Shown here one piece after another: positions 5,341-6,666 of a stretch of DNA of 6,666 nt; positions within the stretch are counted from its first letter, which is position 1, and every line of letters begins with the position of its first letter. Location of the stretch: contig JAITCV010000109.1 of assembly GCA_031282905.1 (NCBI GenBank), positions 1 to 6,666 of the forward strand, written 5' to 3'. The notes under the pieces are model-generated. The model was not told the DNA's origin, made no database searches, and worked only from the letters and a program-made list of their open reading frames with translations. Origin of the DNA: Azoarcus sp. Lineage in GTDB: Bacteria; Pseudomonadota; Gammaproteobacteria; Burkholderiales; Rhodocyclaceae. Both the position numbers and the translations under genes were made by a program.

Positions 5341-6086
5341 ACGACACCACCAACGATATCACCGACGAGACCGCCCCGCCGCGCGGCGCGCTGGTACTGA
5401 TTCCCGTTGCGCTCGGTGAAACGCCATGGCCGGACTTCCTGCCCGCCACCGCGCAACAGCGCCTTGGCACGATTCGCCATTTCGTGGTCGAAAATGCCCG
5501 CGCCGCCCGCGCCCAGCTCAAACGGCTCGATTTTCCCGGCGCACTGCGTGACACCGACATTCGCGAATTGGCTGCCGATGCGCATGAAACCGTGCTCGAC
5601 ACCCTGCTTGCCCCCGCGCTCCACGGCGAAGACATCGGCCTGATGTCGGATGCGGGCTGTCCGGCGATCGCGGATCCCGGCGCGCGCCTCGTCGCCCGCG
5701 CCCATGCCCTGGGCCTGCGGGTTGTGCCCCAGGTCGGGCCTTCCTCCATCCTGCTCGCCCTGATGGGCTCGGGGCTCAACGGCCAGCGCTTTGCCTTTCA
5801 CGGTTATCTGCCGGTCGCCGACGCCGAGCGCGATCATCATATCCGCGCGCTCGAGGACGAATCCCGCCGCCGCGCACTCACCCAGATTTTCATCGAGACG
5901 CCTTACCGCAACGAACGACTGTTCGCCGCCTTGTTGCGCGTCTGCCAAGCGCGTACCCGTCTTTGCCTGGCCCGCGACCTCACCACGGCAGACGAGTACC
6001 TGCGCACCCGCAACGTCGCCGACTGGAAGCGCGCAGCGCCCCCGCCACTGGCCCGGCGTCCGGCGCTGTTCCTGTTGCTGGCGTAG
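5337..6086 (+). CDS. RsmI-like SAM-dependent methyltransferase, tetrapyrrole methylase family
   Basis: The 249-aa product belongs to the tetrapyrrole (corrin/porphyrin) methylase superfamily and resembles RsmI, which 2'-O-methylates 16S rRNA C1402. Visible features: a LIPVALGE segment (20-28) where RsmI has its ATPIGN loop, ENARAARAQLKRL (52-64) in place of the AEDTR region, the conserved core IGLMSDAGCPAIADPG (100-115), LRVVPQVGPSSI (127-138), FAFHGYLP (152-159) and ETPYRNERLF (187-196). It is shorter than RsmI (about 280-290 aa) and the N-terminal motif is changed, so I regard it as a paralogue of unknown substrate and give no gene symbol. It starts in the ATGA of yceF with GAAGGGG about 10 nt upstream. 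The ATG at 5337 is chosen over longer in-frame options, which would run back into yceF. The TAG stop directly abuts a perfect palindrome. Confidence 0.85.
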   Translation: MNDTTNDITDETAPPRGALVLIPVALGETPWPDFLPATAQQRLGTIRHFVVENARAARAQLKRLDFPGALRDTDIRELAADAHETVLDTLLAPALHGEDIGLMSDAGCPAIADPGARLVARAHALGLRVVPQVGPSSILLALMGSGLNGQRFAFHGYLPVADAERDHHIRALEDESRRRALTQIFIETPYRNERLFAALLRVCQARTRLCLARDLTTADEYLRTRNVADWKRAAPPPLARRPALFLLLA

Positions 6087-6106
6087 GGGCGACGCATGCG
6101 TCGCCC
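6087..6106. repeat. Perfect 20-bp palindrome directly after the methyltransferase stop codon
   Basis: GGGCGACGCA is followed at once by its reverse complement TGCGTCGCCC, with no spacer. It starts at the base after the TAG stop. There is no T-tract on either side, so it is not a typical intrinsic terminator. It resembles the dispersed GGGGCGA...TCGCCCC palindromes seen between genes in many environmental bacteria (from memory, not searched). Roles as a transcript-end structure or a REP/MITE remnant are both possible. Confidence 0.75.
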
Positions 6107-6131
6107 TGACGAACAACGCCCTGACGAACAA
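6102..6131. repeat. Perfect tandem duplication of a 15-bp unit
   Basis: The unit CGCCCTGACGAACAA occurs twice in direct succession (6102-6116 and 6117-6131) with no mismatch. Its first 5 bases are the right end of the neighbouring palindrome, so the duplication took in part of that element. It is non-coding for the genes called here. Confidence 0.85.
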
Positions 6132-6200
6132 ATGAGCATCGAATACTGCATTCGTCATTGCAAGGGGTGTGGCGGCGCGCCTTTGCCGCCGTCCGTTCAA

Positions 6201-6240
6201 CCTGTTTCCTGACATCTGTCCCTGTCTCCTGAATTTTGTC
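6201..6240. repeat. Imperfect tandem duplication of a 20-nt unit ending at the ligase start codon
   Basis: CCTGTTTCCTGACATCTGTC (6201-6220) is followed by CCTGTCTCCTGAATTTTGTC (6221-6240), identical at 16 of 20 positions. The second copy ends at the base before the ATG of the ligase gene, so the pair makes up its immediate leader. No purine-rich Shine-Dalgarno is present on the plus strand here. The rest of the gap (6132-6200) holds only a short GGCGGC/GCCGCC hairpin (6171-6190) and no recognisable gene or promoter. Confidence 0.7.
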
Positions 6241-6666
6241 ATGCCGCCTCCCGCACTGCTCCACCATCTGGTTCTCACCCACGCCATGCGCGCCGCCCCC
6301 GCCCTCAAGGCGGACGGCACCGTGCTCGCTTACGCGCGCTTGGCCGGAGACATCGAGGCTTTCGCCGCCGGGCTCATGAATCTGGCGCTGCCACGCGGCG
6401 GACGGGTCGCGGTATGGCTGGACAAGCGCGCCGAAACCGTCATCGCCTGTTTCGGCACGGCGGCGGCGGGCGGCGTGTTCGTGCCGGTCAACCCGGTGCT
6501 CAAACCCGCCCAGGTCGGCCACATCCTGCGCGACAGCGGCGCCATGGCGCTGGTCACCAACGCCGAACGGCTGGCCACGCTGGATGACACACTCGCCACT
6601 TGTCCGGCACTGGCCCATGTCGTCCTCGCCCCCCCGCCCACCCGCCCGCCCGCCCACCCCGCCCAC
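6241..6666 (+). CDS. AMP-forming acyl-CoA ligase, exosortase-A-associated type (N-terminal part, runs off the right edge)
   Basis: The visible 142 codons are the N-terminal region of an adenylate-forming enzyme (ANL superfamily), which activates a carboxylic acid as acyl-AMP and passes it to CoA or a carrier. The frame opens MPPPALLHHLVLTHAMRAAP and shows LPRGGRVAVWLDKRAETVIA (50-69) then GGVFVPVNPVLKPAQVGHIL (77-96) and ALVTNAERL (103-111). That last set closely resembles the acyl-CoA ligase family found beside exosortase A and PEP-CTERM exopolysaccharide genes in betaproteobacteria. The AMP-binding P-loop (TSGTTG-like) and later motifs lie beyond the edge, so activity cannot be judged. No Shine-Dalgarno precedes the ATG at 6241; an internal ATG at 6286 is the alternative, but LLHHLV at the front fits the family. 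The frame stays open to the last base, ending in a Pro/His-rich stretch made by a C-rich repeat tract. Confidence 0.85.
   Translation, partial: MPPPALLHHLVLTHAMRAAPALKADGTVLAYARLAGDIEAFAAGLMNLALPRGGRVAVWLDKRAETVIACFGTAAAGGVFVPVNPVLKPAQVGHILRDSGAMALVTNAERLATLDDTLATCPALAHVVLAPPPTRPPAHPAH
6633..6656 (+). repeat. Tetranucleotide CCC(G/A) tract inside the ligase coding sequence
   Basis: Six contiguous CCCR units (CCCG, CCCA, CCCG, CCCG, CCCG, CCCA) lie in frame-bearing sequence, covering roughly codons 131-139 of the ligase (TRPPAHP-type residues). Similar C-runs continue to the edge at 6666. On the minus strand the 6631-6666 stretch has more than four runs of three or more G with 1-nt spacers, a strong G-quadruplex pattern. 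Because the unit is 4 nt, gain or loss of one copy would shift the reading frame. Confidence 0.7.

Noticed and set aside
6087..6106. The palindrome as a Rho-independent terminator of yceF and the methyltransferase gene
   Set aside because: No T-tract follows on the plus strand, and a spacer-free palindrome must sacrifice central pairs for a loop; left as a repeat instead.
6102..6131. A CRISPR-like or integrase attachment repeat
   Set aside because: Only two directly abutting copies with no spacers, no tRNA gene and no integrase or cas gene in the window.
6170..6187. Sigma54-type -24/-12 promoter for the ligase (TGGC...TTTGC)
   Set aside because: The GG and GC pairs are 12 nt apart instead of 10, so the rigid sigma54 spacing is not met.
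5172..6320. A 382-aa minus-strand frame and its neighbour to 6666
   Set aside because: Antisense to yceF, the methyltransferase and the ligase; the composition is shadow-like and there is no ribosome site or family motif.

Overview
The window looks like a core chromosomal segment of a GC-rich betaproteobacterium (Rhodocyclales/Nitrosomonadales-like). This placement is inferred from high GC, the gene order, the protein sequences and a partial gene resembling the exosortase-A-associated acyl-CoA ligases; no search was run. Almost everything is ordinary, conserved lipid and ribosome housekeeping. The less usual material is in the short non-coding segments and at the right edge.

Left and middle (1-4676), all on the minus strand, read right to left: yceD (DUF177) - rpmF (ribosomal protein L32) - plsX - fabH - fabD - fabG - acpP (only its first 23 codons are in the window). 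This is the classic cluster that links ribosome assembly to phospholipid and fatty-acid synthesis. PlsX makes acyl-phosphate from acyl-ACP for membrane lipid synthesis, FabD makes malonyl-ACP, FabH starts chains by condensing acetyl-CoA with malonyl-ACP, FabG does the first reduction of each elongation cycle, and AcpP carries the intermediates. plsX-fabH-fabD-fabG are tightly packed: a 4-nt ATGA overlap, then gaps of 16 and 5 nt. Two breaks interrupt the run. A strong intrinsic terminator lies between rpmF and plsX, and an 80-nt gap with a possible promoter precedes acpP. A TTGACA-17-TAACAT promoter sits so close to the yceD start that the mRNA would be nearly leaderless.

Right (4756-6086), plus strand, divergent from yceD: yceF, a Maf-family nucleotide pyrophosphatase, overlaps by ATGA a 249-aa RsmI-like tetrapyrrole-methylase-family protein of unknown substrate. 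The yceF/yceD divergence is the same as in E. coli.

The 154-nt gap 6087-6240 has no gene but is rich in repeats: a perfect 20-bp palindrome directly after the stop codon, a perfect 15-bp tandem duplication, and an imperfect 20-nt tandem duplication ending at the next start codon. From 6241 to the edge runs the N-terminal 142 codons of an AMP-forming acyl-CoA ligase resembling the exosortase-A-associated family. This hints that a PEP-CTERM/exosortase and exopolysaccharide locus may lie to the right. The visible part ends in a C-rich tetranucleotide tract with G-quadruplex potential on the minus strand. I found no tRNA, rRNA, CRISPR array, transposase or clearly novel multi-gene system.
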